From the NCBI GenBank assembly GCA_937928735.1, contig CALFVF010000023.1, positions 1 through 64,000 on the forward strand: a stretch of 64,000 nt of DNA, written 5' to 3'. The stretch is from an uncultured Verrucomicrobiales bacterium (lineage in GTDB: Bacteria > Verrucomicrobiota > Verrucomicrobiia > Verrucomicrobiales > Akkermansiaceae). A program made the position numbers and the translations under genes. Positions 1-7,926 of this stretch are shown piece by piece (the stretch's first letter is position 1; each line of letters opens with the position of its first letter). The notes beneath the pieces are model-generated. The model saw only the letters and a list, made by a program, of their open reading frames with translations, ran no database searches and was not told where the DNA came from.

Positions 1-148
1 AAAACCTCATTTTTGAAAATACCACCAGATTGCTCCATCTCTGCGTTGTCCACAATCCTTATGAATACATTCAAAAGTGATTGTGTTTGCCTTGATCTGA
101 AACAATCTGACGGCATTTTTTACCAAAAGCAGGTTTCCAGAAGTGCCC
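1..148. repeat. Family B inverted-repeat element, copy 1 (left end cut by window edge)
   Basis: This stretch matches 7764-7923 base for base over nearly its whole length with scattered substitutions. It ends in GGTTTCCAGAAGTGCCC, the equivalent of the right terminal repeat of the second copy. Its left terminal repeat lies outside the window. It contains no reading frame of useful length, so it is a non-autonomous repeat and not a gene. A TTGTCCACA word inside resembles a DnaA box but is part of the repeat. Confidence 0.75.
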
Positions 149-196
149 ATTAGTATAAGTCTTTACAGGATAGGTGTAGGGCGCTAAGCCCTGTTT

Positions 197-529
197 ATGA
201 GCGAGAACGAATTAGGAACTCAGCCACTAGACGCTATGATGGCATCTTGGCAAATGACCAACAATCAATTGGTAGAAGTTTCTACAGAGCAGCTGACGCA
301 TAAACAGGTGCAGCGCGCACGCCAAGGGCGCCGATTAACCCTGAAGATGATGCAGAAGGTGACTCGTGCCTATAATGTCTGCATCTGGTATCAGCTCAGT
401 GCGGAGCAAAAAGAAGAGTACTTCGAGTATTTCCATAAGCACCTCTTTAACTATGCCAAGGGCTATGATGCGGCATTCGTGGATCCGAACGAATCGATTC
501 GCAAGCAAGTGCTTGAGATAGAGGAGTAG
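197..529 (+). CDS. Small helix-turn-helix-like protein
   Basis: A 110-residue soluble protein that I cannot assign to a named family. Residues 10-60 are helical and end in the basic stretch QVQRARQGRRLT, a layout like an XRE-type helix-turn-helix in which a recognition helix follows a short turn. The C-terminal half is rich in Tyr, Phe and acidic residues and looks like a compact helical tail. The ATG at 197 is 8 nt upstream of nothing else and the stop is 8 nt before the FAD oxidoreductase start, so the two are probably co-transcribed. A DNA-binding regulatory role is inference from the helix pattern only. Confidence 0.7.
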   Translation: MSENELGTQPLDAMMASWQMTNNQLVEVSTEQLTHKQVQRARQGRRLTLKMMQKVTRAYNVCIWYQLSAEQKEEYFEYFHKHLFNYAKGYDAAFVDPNESIRKQVLEIEE

Positions 530-537
530 AGGCTAGA

Positions 538-1635
538 ATGAGGGTGGATTACCTCATAGTGGGGCAGGGGCTCGCAGGGAGTGCTCTGGCGCTAGCCCTG
601 AGAGCGAAGGGAGCGAGAGTCTTAGTACTTGATCGCGAGGACTCGTGGTCAGCGAGTCGAGTGGCTGCGGGACTAGTGACCACTCTCGCAGGCAGGTCGA
701 TGAATCCAGGAGTCGTGCAGAAAGAAGCACTCGCACGCGCCCATGGCTGGTACCGAGCTCTTGAGAAGCGCTGGGGCGCGAAGATCTTTCACCAGCTGCC
801 GATTCTTCGACTCTACGAGAGCCCAGCTCAGCGAGAGAAGTTAGCGAAAAAACAAGACAGTGTTGTAGAATGGCTAGCCGATCTTGATGCTTCCCTAGAC
901 CCTGAGATGTGGCATGCGCCGCATGGTGGATTCACGATGCAGCAGACAGGGCGACTCGACACACCTCTCTATCTAGAGCTTGTGCGAGCAGAGCTTAAGA
1001 AAGAACAGGCCTACCGAGTTACTGAATTTCGAGAAGACGAACTTGTTCTGGCTGAGACGAATGTTCAATGGCGAGATGTGGAAGCTAGTGATGTGATATT
1101 GTGCCAAGGAGCGTTTCAGCTAGGTGAAGGCTTAGATAGAGGTCTAGACGGAGACTTGGAGAGGCAGGGCTTGGTGTCGAGTTTATTTGCTGACATACCA
1201 CATCGCAGTGCAAAGGGGGATATTCTCACTATTCACGCTCCTAGTCTTGATGAAAGCCAGATTCTTAATCGAAACGGCTGGATGATTCCACTCGGTGAGG
1301 GGCTCTGGCGCTGCGGGGCGACCTATCTCTGGGACGATCTAGACGGGAAGCTACGAGCCTCAGGACGCCGAGCCGTGGAGGAGAAGATCCAGGCACTGAC
1401 GCCCGCGAGTTATACTGTCGTGGATCATCAGGTGGGAGTGCGGCCGATTATTCGCCAGAGTCAGCCCGTGGTCACGGCTCACCAGCAGCATCAGCATGTG
1501 CATTTCTTTAATGGCTTAGGCTCCAAGGGAGTGATTTATGCACCATTGGTGGCGGAGCATTTCGCGGAAGTCCTTGTGGAGGGGGTGCCGATTGATTCTC
1601 TGTGGCAATTACCTCAAGCTGGGCGTGCTCAATGA
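538..1635 (+). CDS. FAD-dependent oxidoreductase (DAO / glycine oxidase-like family)
   Basis: A 365-residue flavoprotein of the D-amino-acid oxidase fold, cytosolic with no signal peptide. The N-terminal VDYLIVGQGLAGSALAL (residues 3-19) is the Rossmann GxGxxG dinucleotide motif, followed by the acidic residue at the end of beta-2 (LVLDRED, about residue 30) that binds the ribose. The C-terminal GLGSKGVIYAP (from residue 326) is the typical second FAD-contacting segment. Family members oxidise amines or amino acids, or act in tRNA modification (the MnmC C-terminal domain), and the substrate cannot be read from sequence. It follows the HTH-like gene by 8 nt. Its last 7 bases overlap the convergent DUF2064 gene. 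Confidence 0.85.
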   Translation: MRVDYLIVGQGLAGSALALALRAKGARVLVLDREDSWSASRVAAGLVTTLAGRSMNPGVVQKEALARAHGWYRALEKRWGAKIFHQLPILRLYESPAQREKLAKKQDSVVEWLADLDASLDPEMWHAPHGGFTMQQTGRLDTPLYLELVRAELKKEQAYRVTEFREDELVLAETNVQWRDVEASDVILCQGAFQLGEGLDRGLDGDLERQGLVSSLFADIPHRSAKGDILTIHAPSLDESQILNRNGWMIPLGEGLWRCGATYLWDDLDGKLRASGRRAVEEKIQALTPASYTVVDHQVGVRPIIRQSQPVVTAHQQHQHVHFFNGLGSKGVIYAPLVAEHFAEVLVEGVPIDSLWQLPQAGRAQ

Positions 1636-2408
1636 GCATGGTCATTTTGAAGGCGTTTGAGAGCGGCTTTGAGTTTGCCACCGATTGGTGAGCTGAGTGC
1701 TCTCTCCCAGTCCTCTAGATGGTCGATGTCTTTGAGTTCAGGTAGAAGGGTTGCTGAGAGCTGAGACTTCTCAGTAGCTTGGATGGTTTGTTCCAGCACC
1801 TGCTCACTACTCCACTCAATGGAGTGGAAGAGTTCGGTGTGCAGTGCCTGCATCGCAAGTAGGTAGTAGCCACCATCTGGGCTAGGGCCAATGACGCAGT
1901 CATTCTCTGCTTTGAGCATTGTGAGGGCAGTCTGTACCCAGCGAGAGCCACAATCAGGACAGTCAGAGCCAATGATGGCGACTTTCTGGTAATTATTCTC
2001 AAAGCCCTCTGCAAAAGCCCTCTGCATACGCTCGCCGAGATCTCCTGATCCCTGTGGTCGAAATGTGATGTTGAGTGGTGGAGCTGACTTCTTAGGCCTA
2101 AAAGTGTAGTGGCTCTCCGACTGGCTGACATTTCCCCGAAGCTGAGGAAGGAGCCAGAATGCGACAGCATCTCCTGCATCATCAGGGGTGTAACAAAAGC
2201 GCACGTCTGTGTCTTTAAGCCCCTCAAGCTGCTGGAGCAAGACTTGCACCATTACTCTGTAGTAGAGACAGGCGGTTTCCTCGCTGCAGTCCTTCGCGAG
2301 GCGCGTTTTCACGGTACCTGGTATTGGTTCTTTGAGAAAGATAAGGAGGAGGTTAGGAGATGGATTCGGAGATGGATTCGGAGATGGATTCGGTGTAGCA
2401 GCGGACAT
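1629..2408 (-). CDS. DUF2064 / TIGR04282-type glycosyltransferase-like protein
   Basis: A 259-residue GT-A-fold nucleotidyltransferase or glycosyltransferase-like protein. Family signatures are visible: LLIFLKEPIPGTVKTRLAKD (residues 21-40, nucleotide-binding loop with KTRL), IIGSDCPD (145-152) and GPSPDGGYYLL (174-184). The family includes proteins near arsenosugar genes and cofactor guanylyltransferase-like proteins, and the substrate here is unknown. The start is 3 nt after the tadA stop, so the pair forms an operon. The first 19 residues are a low-complexity PNPS repeat encoded by three copies of a 12-bp unit and precede the fold. The true start could be internal, but no ATG lies between the repeat and the core. 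Confidence 0.85.
   Translation of the reverse strand: MSAATPNPSPNPSPNPSPNLLLIFLKEPIPGTVKTRLAKDCSEETACLYYRVMVQVLLQQLEGLKDTDVRFCYTPDDAGDAVAFWLLPQLRGNVSQSESHYTFRPKKSAPPLNITFRPQGSGDLGERMQRAFAEGFENNYQKVAIIGSDCPDCGSRWVQTALTMLKAENDCVIGPSPDGGYYLLAMQALHTELFHSIEWSSEQVLEQTIQATEKSQLSATLLPELKDIDHLEDWERALSSPIGGKLKAALKRLQNDHAH
2346..2395. repeat. Three tandem 12-bp units in the 5' end of the DUF2064 gene
   Basis: The + strand shows GGAGATGGATTC repeated three times head to tail inside the coding region. On the coding (minus) strand it encodes repeated Pro-Asn-Pro-Ser. A unit of 12 keeps the frame whatever the copy number. Confidence 0.85.
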
Positions 2409-2411
2409 AGT

Positions 2412-2993
2412 TTAGAGAGGGTCGTTCTTGTGCTCTAGGCCATTGAATTTTGTGGTGTCTTCTAGATCAGAGAGAGCTTCTTGGGCGCGGCGTGCCTGCT
2501 TGAGAGCTTTATTCTTCGCGCGTGCTTCTCGAAAGAAGAGCTGGATTAGGCCCAGGCAGTCATCGTGGAGTATCCCTTGGGTGATATCACAGCGGTGATT
2601 GAGAGGGGGATTAGACTCTAAGAGATTAATCCAGCCACCTGCCGCACCACCCTTCGGGTCAGGACAGCCAAAGACCACGCGCTCTGGGCGGCAGTGGACA
2701 ATAGCTCCTGCGCACATGGGACAGGGCTCTTTGGTGACATAGAGCGTACAGCCCTCGAGCCTCCAGTCCTCGAGCACATTCTGAGCAGAGGTGAGGGCGA
2801 GCATTTCTGCGTGCGCTGTGGCGTCTTTGAGCGTTTCCACCTGATTCCACGCACGAGCGATCACCTTATTGTCTTTTACAATGACCGCACCAATAGGCAC
2901 TTCTTGGGCTCGATAGGCCTTATGAGCCTCACGCAAGGCCTGCTGCATGAAGAATGCATCACTGCTCATATCAAACTCAAAGTCGCCATCCAT
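2412..2993 (-). CDS. tadA: tRNA-specific adenosine deaminase TadA
   Basis: A 193-residue cytidine/deoxycytidylate deaminase-fold enzyme that converts wobble A34 to inosine in tRNA-Arg(ACG). The zinc site is complete: H61-A-E63 (ATAHAEML) supplies the histidine ligand and catalytic glutamate, and PCPMC (90-94) supplies the two cysteines. VPIGAVIV (32-39) is the usual core strand before the active site. A second Met at residue 9 would give a length closer to the E. coli enzyme. The C-terminal tail (from about residue 165) is Lys/Arg-rich and longer than usual. It is first in an operon with the DUF2064 gene, 3 nt downstream. Confidence 0.95.
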   Translation of the reverse strand: MDGDFEFDMSSDAFFMQQALREAHKAYRAQEVPIGAVIVKDNKVIARAWNQVETLKDATAHAEMLALTSAQNVLEDWRLEGCTLYVTKEPCPMCAGAIVHCRPERVVFGCPDPKGGAAGGWINLLESNPPLNHRCDITQGILHDDCLGLIQLFFREARAKNKALKQARRAQEALSDLEDTTKFNGLEHKNDPL

Positions 2994-3030
2994 CGCCGCT
3001 GAAGGTAGAAAAAATCCAGAAGAGGGAAAT

Positions 3031-3061
3031 AAAAAACCACTTCCCTGTGTGAGGAAAGTGG
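3031..3061 (-). terminator. Rho-independent terminator of the PEP-CTERM gene
   Basis: Read on the minus strand, CCACTTTCC pairs with GGAAGTGG around a short loop, with one bulged T. It is followed by six T residues. It lies 42 bp downstream of the PEP-CTERM stop codon and upstream of tadA. Confidence 0.8.
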
Positions 3062-3103
3062 TACAGTGAGCAGAAGGTAGGCGCTAAGTGCGCACGCACG
3101 GCA

Positions 3104-3946
3104 TTAGTAGCGTTGTCTGCGTAATAGACCAAGTGCTCCGAGTGAGCACAATAGTAGAGAAGAAGGCTCTGGAACTGCTGTTAAATCCGATATATCTTCG
3201 AGAGCGGTGATGAGTGCGGCTTCACCAGTGGTGGTTAGTGAGGCGAATGTAGAATCTGGCGTAGCCCCAGGGACGTCTGGATCTAGGTTGAAGAGAAGAC
3301 GATCACCTCCAAGGACATCACCAGTGCCAGAGAGATCACCCGCATTCCATCTGGCGGCGAGAATCGCTGTGCCGCCAGCTGTATTCTCAATGGTAGCGAG
3401 GATTTCCCCCTCACCAACAGACCCTGTACCTGCTGCATTAAATGTGCTGCCCTCACTCTCATGGAGGTCGAGCGTGCCCCCTGCCACACCACCAAACAGT
3501 AAGGCGCCTGCAGCTGTCAGAGTCGCTTCAGCGCCAGCTGTGCCAGTGGAGTTTTGGTTAAGAATATTACCACTAGTCCAACCAAGACGATTCCCTGTGC
3601 TGCGGGTGACAAATGAGGTTAGGGAAACAACCGGGATAGTGAGTCCATTGTATCCAGCCGCGACGTTTTGGTATGCGCTACTAGTGGTCTGTCTTCCGAA
3701 AATAACGAGATCGGCAGCCGCAGAGGTGACGGTGCCATTGAGGGCGTCTTGAGTGGCTGTAGACGTGAAGTTGGCAAAATCCCCTGAGCGGACTTCTGTC
3801 ACATTGGAGAAGTTTGCATTAAGAAAACTCGTAATTTCTGCATTGCCCGCAGCATTGCCCCCAGATATGACAACTGTGATGGCGGAGGCAGAGCTCGTAG
3901 CCCAGAGTGCGAGTGAGGCTATAGCGGATTTTTGGAATGGTTTCAT
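3104..3946 (-). CDS. PEP-CTERM sorting-signal exported protein
   Basis: A 280-residue secreted protein. The N-terminal MKPFQKSAIASLALWATSSASA is a Sec signal peptide cut after ASA. The C-terminal VPEPSSLLLCSLGALGLLRRQRY carries the PEP motif (residues 259-261), a hydrophobic helix and an Arg-rich end, which together are the PEP-CTERM signal recognised by an exosortase. The middle is Gly/Ala/Thr-rich and low in Cys, typical of beta-rich extracellular or surface proteins; no enzymatic motif is visible. The exosortase itself is not in this window. The gene is transcribed alone and has its own terminator. Confidence 0.85.
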   Translation of the reverse strand: MKPFQKSAIASLALWATSSASAITVVISGGNAAGNAEITSFLNANFSNVTEVRSGDFANFTSTATQDALNGTVTSAAADLVIFGRQTTSSAYQNVAAGYNGLTIPVVSLTSFVTRSTGNRLGWTSGNILNQNSTGTAGAEATLTAAGALLFGGVAGGTLDLHESEGSTFNAAGTGSVGEGEILATIENTAGGTAILAARWNAGDLSGTGDVLGGDRLLFNLDPDVPGATPDSTFASLTTTGEAALITALEDISDLTAVPEPSSLLLCSLGALGLLRRQRY

Positions 3947-4291
3947 GATGTGGATGGAATAAAAGTTAACGCTAAGCGTACTATGGTATTTTAAAACTAA
4001 GCAAGTATTGGCGTTTTAATTGAAATAGATTGACGCAGAACGTATAATGCTATTTTGAGAGCTCCTCGCAGCGGTGAAGACTAAAGAATTATTTTATAAA
4101 TTGATATATCAATGCCTCCTTGTTGGCTTTCAGCGCTGACGGAGTTCTTGCGATTTTTATTCAAAATGAGTTGCCAAATGCTCGATTTAGGTTAGCTCTA
4201 TTTTATCAATACAAACATAACAGATTCTTTACGGACTGTTTTTAGAAAAAATTCTCTCCCCCACATCTTCTATCTGTCTGTCATAGCGCTC
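3947..4291. other. AT-rich intergenic region between divergent genes
   Basis: A 345-bp AT-rich gap between the PEP-CTERM gene (minus) and the helical exported protein (plus). It holds one good sigma70-like promoter pointing right (4020-4048). From 4196 on it also has an open frame continuous with the downstream gene. No other gene or RNA was recognised. Confidence 0.6.
4020..4048 (+). promoter_or_regulatory. Sigma70-like promoter upstream of the 4292 gene
   Basis: TTGAAA (4020-4025) and a perfect TATAAT (4043-4048) are separated by 17 bp. Transcription would start near 4055, leaving a leader of more than 200 nt before the first canonical start codon of the next gene. Confidence 0.6.
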
Positions 4292-5110
4292 TTGGGCGCT
4301 CAAATTTTGTTCCAGTCTGGGGGCCAGAAGCAATTAGACGCCAACCAAGACGCAAATAGGAACAAACAGGTGATTCGTCGTGCGGCGAGTAATGGAGATA
4401 GAGCATCAAGCCAAGAAGCCCAACGCCAGGGGCGCTCTACAAATAATACTCGTGGGCACACACAGGTAGAGCCTTTCAGTGCAGCGGCTCGCTACAGTCC
4501 CTCGACAATGCGTAGTTTGGATTTTGCAAATCGTCAGTTTAGTAAACAAGAGGCAGAGATTCGGGCGGATTATCAAAAGGCTTTTGAGGGCTTGGGTCTA
4601 CCAAAAGACCTAAGTGAGGTAGCGATTATCCATATTTCAGAGATCGAGCAAAAACGCCTCCAAGCGCAAGCTCTGCTGGATGAGGTGGAATATTATAAGG
4701 CGGACTATGATCAAATCATGCGCACTTCATTGGGGGAGCAAGACTACCAGAACTACCGAGACTTAGAAGCCAAGAAATTACAGCAAGCGTATATCGAAGA
4801 TTTCAATAAGCACCTAGAACAGGAGCAAATTCAGAATCTAAGACAAGATGAAGTAGAAGAGCTTGCAGGCCTCCTGAATTCGATCAATGGAGGAGTGACA
4901 GTGGATAAGAGCAAGGGCCCCTATGGGACACCAGCGTCTATTAATCTAGCGATTTTTGAGGAAGGCACTGAGCAGCATTACAGCGAAGATAAGATCTCGT
5001 TGTTGTCTGGAGAACGTGACTTTTTGCTCAGATCTGTTAGTTCAGATTCTTTAAGAGAGGCTGTTCAAGAGTATTACTCAGCACAGATTAAAGAATACAG
5101 TGATTTTTAA
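4292..5110 (+). CDS. Unrecognised exported or membrane-anchored helical protein
   Basis: No family recognised. The only canonical start in frame is TTG at 4292. The same frame is open upstream to 4196 and encodes RKNS followed by a hydrophobic run (IFYLSVIALLGAQILF) that straddles 4292. This is a good signal peptide or membrane anchor that a TTG start would cut in half. The real start may therefore be a rare codon upstream, or there is an error or frameshift. The rest is Gln- and Asn-rich at first (residues 10-60), then long charged helices with coiled-coil character (about 80-200), then a short non-helical C-terminus. The gene is followed after 39 bp by another exported helical protein, so the two may be an operon. 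Confidence 0.65.
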   Translation: MGAQILFQSGGQKQLDANQDANRNKQVIRRAASNGDRASSQEAQRQGRSTNNTRGHTQVEPFSAAARYSPSTMRSLDFANRQFSKQEAEIRADYQKAFEGLGLPKDLSEVAIIHISEIEQKRLQAQALLDEVEYYKADYDQIMRTSLGEQDYQNYRDLEAKKLQQAYIEDFNKHLEQEQIQNLRQDEVEELAGLLNSINGGVTVDKSKGPYGTPASINLAIFEEGTEQHYSEDKISLLSGERDFLLRSVSSDSLREAVQEYYSAQIKEYSDF

Positions 5111-5149
5111 ATTTTTTCCAAATGTATAGATTAAATAAATAATAACTAA

Positions 5150-5791
5150 ATGAAAATGAAATTAATAATTAGCCCTTTAGTGGCTCTTATGGCTTTAGGT
5201 TCTAGTGTGCAAGCCTCAGACCTATTTGAAGAGAGACTGAGTTCTCTTGTGGATAGAGGACGTGTTTCTGTTCTCGAACTCTCAGAGGAGCAACAAGATG
5301 CCTACGGAATTGAAATTTTAGAAGTACGCATCAGTGCCTTGCTCGAAGAAGCTGGTGATGCACCAACGAACTCACAGACTAGACGAATTGACTTTTTAGC
5401 GTCTCAGTTGGCAACGATTGTTGTGGCTAACACAGCGGCAGATAGTGATCTCACACGCACGGTTTTCCGTGAGATTCGCAGTGAGCGCACTAGAGCGAGA
5501 GTGTTACCACTCATCAGTGCTGCCGAAGAGAGTGATCCAGCTGCCTTTGCAGACGCACTAGCGGCTACTATTGAGCGTTTGACTCCAGAGGTTGTCGTTG
5601 TTGCAGATGATGAGCAACTAGTGGAGCTACAAAATGATTTGGATCTCTTAGTAAGAAGCCGTGATAGTATTGCTGCTCGTATTGAGGCCTCTCAAGCAAG
5701 TGGTATTACAGTTCTAGAGCGAACCTTTGAAGCTCTCGCTCGTATTGAAGCCCTGATTGTTGAGACAGAGGCAGCGATTGCAGCACTCTAG
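5150..5791 (+). CDS. Unrecognised secreted alpha-helical protein
   Basis: A 213-residue protein starting with a clear signal peptide (MKMKLIISPLVALMALGSSVQA, cut after QA). The mature part is almost entirely helical and rich in Ala, Glu, Leu and Arg, with no Cys. It ends in a heptad-like stretch (about 150-213) in which IEA and ALARIEAL phrases recur, suggesting a coiled coil or helical bundle. It lies 39 bp after another unrecognised exported helical protein and is followed by a strong terminator, so it is probably last in a two-gene unit. No function can be assigned. Confidence 0.75.
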   Translation: MKMKLIISPLVALMALGSSVQASDLFEERLSSLVDRGRVSVLELSEEQQDAYGIEILEVRISALLEEAGDAPTNSQTRRIDFLASQLATIVVANTAADSDLTRTVFREIRSERTRARVLPLISAAEESDPAAFADALAATIERLTPEVVVVADDEQLVELQNDLDLLVRSRDSIAARIEASQASGITVLERTFEALARIEALIVETEAAIAAL

Positions 5792-5896
5792 TCATTCAAC
5801 TCATACTACTTTTTAAAAACGCTCTGGTAGAATTTATTAGATATTCAATCAGATCGTTTTCACTAGTGGTATAAGCTTCTCTAGCCTATCTATAGA

Positions 5897-5929
5897 CCTC
5901 TCGTGTTATCTGCACGAGAGGTTTTTTTT
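5897..5929 (+). terminator. Rho-independent terminator
   Basis: CCTCTCGTG (5897-5905) pairs perfectly with CACGAGAGG (5913-5921), followed by eight T. It ends the 4292-5791 unit. Confidence 0.9.
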
Positions 5930-5938
5930 GGGACCACG

Positions 5939-7066
5939 CTATTGGGATTCTAACCAAAATGGAGCGCGCTTTGTCTCATAACTCTCAATGAGTGTGAGTG
6001 CCCCACTTTCTGGATCAATGCGAAATGCCAGTAAGGTGTCACTGGCAGTTCCCGCAGCATAGAGGTACTGTCCTGTGCTCTCGATGTGGAGCGCGCGGCT
6101 GCCATTGGCAATCGCTGTGTGTGTTAGAGGGGTGATGGTGCCGTCTTGTGGAGAAAGCTGGAAACTAGCGATTGTAGAAGTGTCCTTTTGCCGAGAGCGA
6201 TTCGCTACATAGGCGAAACGGCTGTCTGGTGTGAGAACAATATCAGAGGCAGCAGAGTCACCTTCTTGATTTTCAGGGAGAGTGCTGTGTGTTTCTTGGA
6301 GCGATAGTTGTCCGGTGTTAGGCTGGAATTTCCAAGAGCTAATACCACCACCGCGTTCGTTGGAACTATAGGCCAGGGGGAGTTGATGGTGGAAGGCTAG
6401 GTGTCTGGGCTCATGCCATTTGTGGTCTTTGTCTGGGCCTTGAGCGCGCAGCGGCTCTAGAGCTTGTAGTGCTCCTGAATCCGCTGACCACGCAAACTGG
6501 AAAATAGAGTTGGGTCTTGTGTGGGGAATATAAATGTAATCGTTTTTAGGAGATGCTGACACGAAGTGAGCTCTCTCATCTGTGTCAATATCACTGAGGA
6601 GAGTGCCTGAGAGCTCTTTGTTCGGTTGAATCTCCCAAGATGTGACTTTACCAGCTTTGTAGTGGGAGCAGATAAGAGCTTTATTGGATGGGTGGACTTG
6701 CATACCAGAGATACTGTGCTCACAAGGCTGGGAAGAGAGAGGGGTGAGCTTCCCACTGGCATAACTCAGAGTGGTGATATACTCGGTCGTGCTCTTATCC
6801 TTTCCTTTCTGGCTACGATTCACATAGGCATGTGTGCCAGATGGTGCGAAGCGCAAAAAACCGCCGTTACTCTCGAGCTGGCAACTATGAAAGTGAGAGA
6901 GCTTTCCCGTACTAGGGTCAATCTTGTAGCTAGTGATTTCAGGACTAGATTTATGAGAGACAAAGAGATACTCAGAAGCCTCAGCGATTGAGCAAAATGA
7001 GGCGAGAGGAGTGAGTAGAGTGCAGAGGGTGAGCTGGAATTTGGGATGAAGTGGTGGAAATTTCAT
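5939..7066 (-). CDS. Exported lactonase-family seven-bladed propeller protein
   Basis: A 375-residue protein of the lactonase / 6-phosphogluconolactonase-like beta-propeller family. The chosen ATG at 7066 gives a signal peptide (MKFPPLHPKFQLTLCTLLTPL, ending near ASFCSIAEA) directly before EYLFVSHKSS. The blades repeat the pattern of aromatic/Val strand, PDSRFAYVANR and SGKLTPL; examples are KIDPSTGKLSHF, SPQDGTITPLT and RIDPESGALTLIE. The frame is open a further 132 codons upstream, but that part is low in hydrophobics and overlaps the divergent methyltransferase gene. Characterised members hydrolyse 6-phosphogluconolactone in the cytosol. An exported copy more likely acts on another lactone or only binds ligands. 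Confidence 0.85.
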   Translation of the reverse strand: MKFPPLHPKFQLTLCTLLTPLASFCSIAEASEYLFVSHKSSPEITSYKIDPSTGKLSHFHSCQLESNGGFLRFAPSGTHAYVNRSQKGKDKSTTEYITTLSYASGKLTPLSSQPCEHSISGMQVHPSNKALICSHYKAGKVTSWEIQPNKELSGTLLSDIDTDERAHFVSASPKNDYIYIPHTRPNSIFQFAWSADSGALQALEPLRAQGPDKDHKWHEPRHLAFHHQLPLAYSSNERGGGISSWKFQPNTGQLSLQETHSTLPENQEGDSAASDIVLTPDSRFAYVANRSRQKDTSTIASFQLSPQDGTITPLTHTAIANGSRALHIESTGQYLYAAGTASDTLLAFRIDPESGALTLIESYETKRAPFWLESQ

Positions 7067-7203
7067 AGTGGTGAGTATAGGTGAGTCAGTGAAATTTTTG
7101 AGTGAGCTTTTTGAGTGAGGATGTCTTTCAGAATCCAGTGTAATAGGGTCTGTATGGAATGTGTGTTGTCTGCTGAAATCTTTTTGGTATGTGTGTTTAG
7201 CAC

Positions 7204-7758
7204 ATGATACCAAAACCACTCCAACTTGCCCATGACTTAGTTCGCCAAACCCTGAGAGAAGGAGAGCGAGCTCTTGATGCGACTCTTGGCAATGGCCACG
7301 ATGCTTTATTTCTGGCGAAACTAGTGGGTTCTGCTGGTCTGGTGATTGGGATTGATATTCAGCAAAGTGCGATTGATAGCTCTGTGAGTAAGATGGAGGA
7401 GAATGCGATCTCATGGTATGAATTCCACTGCTGTAGTCATGAGCTATTAGGAGAAAAAACAAGCCCAGGGCTGGGAGCTGTGATGTTTAACCTAGGCTAT
7501 CTCCCTGGGGCAGATAAATCCATAGTGACCTCTGGAAGGACGACGATCTTAGCCCTGGGTGCAGCGCTCAAACAGTTACGCCCAGAGGGAATTATGACTG
7601 TAATGTGCTACCCTGGGCATGAAGAAGGAGCTGTGGAGGCAGGTGCAGTGGAAGAGTGGCTCTCGAGACTTGAGAGAAAGCACTGGCGAGTCTTTAGCTA
7701 TAAGATGCTCAATGGTGTGAATGCACCGCCATTTCTCGTGGTCGTGCAGAAAGTGTGA
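7204..7758 (+). CDS. Class I SAM methyltransferase, YtqB/MnmM family
   Basis: A 184-residue Rossmann methyltransferase of the family annotated as rRNA methylase YtqB; the Bacillus member is the tRNA wobble-uridine methyltransferase MnmM. The SAM loop is DATLGNGHD (residues 25-33), where GNGHD replaces the usual GxGxG, and IGIDIQ (48-53) ends beta-2. NLGYLPG (96-102) is the family-specific motif IV region. The order of motifs and the short length (about 190 residues) fit the family well. It stands alone, divergent from the lactonase gene, and its stop is 2 nt before the target duplication of a family B repeat. Confidence 0.85.
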   Translation: MIPKPLQLAHDLVRQTLREGERALDATLGNGHDALFLAKLVGSAGLVIGIDIQQSAIDSSVSKMEENAISWYEFHCCSHELLGEKTSPGLGAVMFNLGYLPGADKSIVTSGRTTILALGAALKQLRPEGIMTVMCYPGHEEGAVEAGAVEEWLSRLERKHWRVFSYKMLNGVNAPPFLVVVQKV

Positions 7759-7763
7759 GTTTA

Positions 7764-7923
7764 GGACACCTCCGGAAACCTCATTTCTGAAAACGCCATC
7801 AGATTTCTCCATCTCTGTGTTGTCCACGATCCTTATGAATTCATTCAAAAGAGATCGCGTTTGCCTTGATCTGAAAAAACCTGAAGGCCTTTTTTAATAG
7901 AAAGCAGGTTACCGGAGGTGCCC
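7764..7923. repeat. Family B inverted-repeat element, copy 2 (complete)
   Basis: A 160-bp element bounded by GGACACCTCCGGAAACCT (7764-7781) and, reading inward from the right end, GGGCACCTCCGGTAACCT (complement of 7906-7923); 16 of 18 positions match. It is flanked on both sides by TTTA (7760-7763 and 7924-7927), a likely 4-bp target duplication. The interior matches positions 1-148. No coding capacity, so this resembles a MITE. Confidence 0.85.
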
Positions 7924-7926
7924 TTT

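Noticed and set aside
1-148. The TTGTCCACA word in family B as an origin box
   Set aside because: It belongs to a dispersed repeat, and copy 2 has TTGTCCACG at the same place.
3207-3752. A 181-codon frame on the plus strand
   Set aside because: It lies wholly opposite the PEP-CTERM gene, which has a signal peptide, a PEP motif and a terminator. The frame is Pro/Ser/Arg-rich, typical of an antisense shadow.
4030-4035. TTGACG as the -35 box for the 4043 TATAAT
   Set aside because: The spacing is only 7 bp. TTGAAA at 4020 with 17 bp spacing is the better partner.
7067-7462. N-terminal extension of the lactonase gene by 132 codons
   Set aside because: The extension is low in hydrophobic residues, precedes a perfect signal peptide at 7066 and overlaps the real methyltransferase gene.
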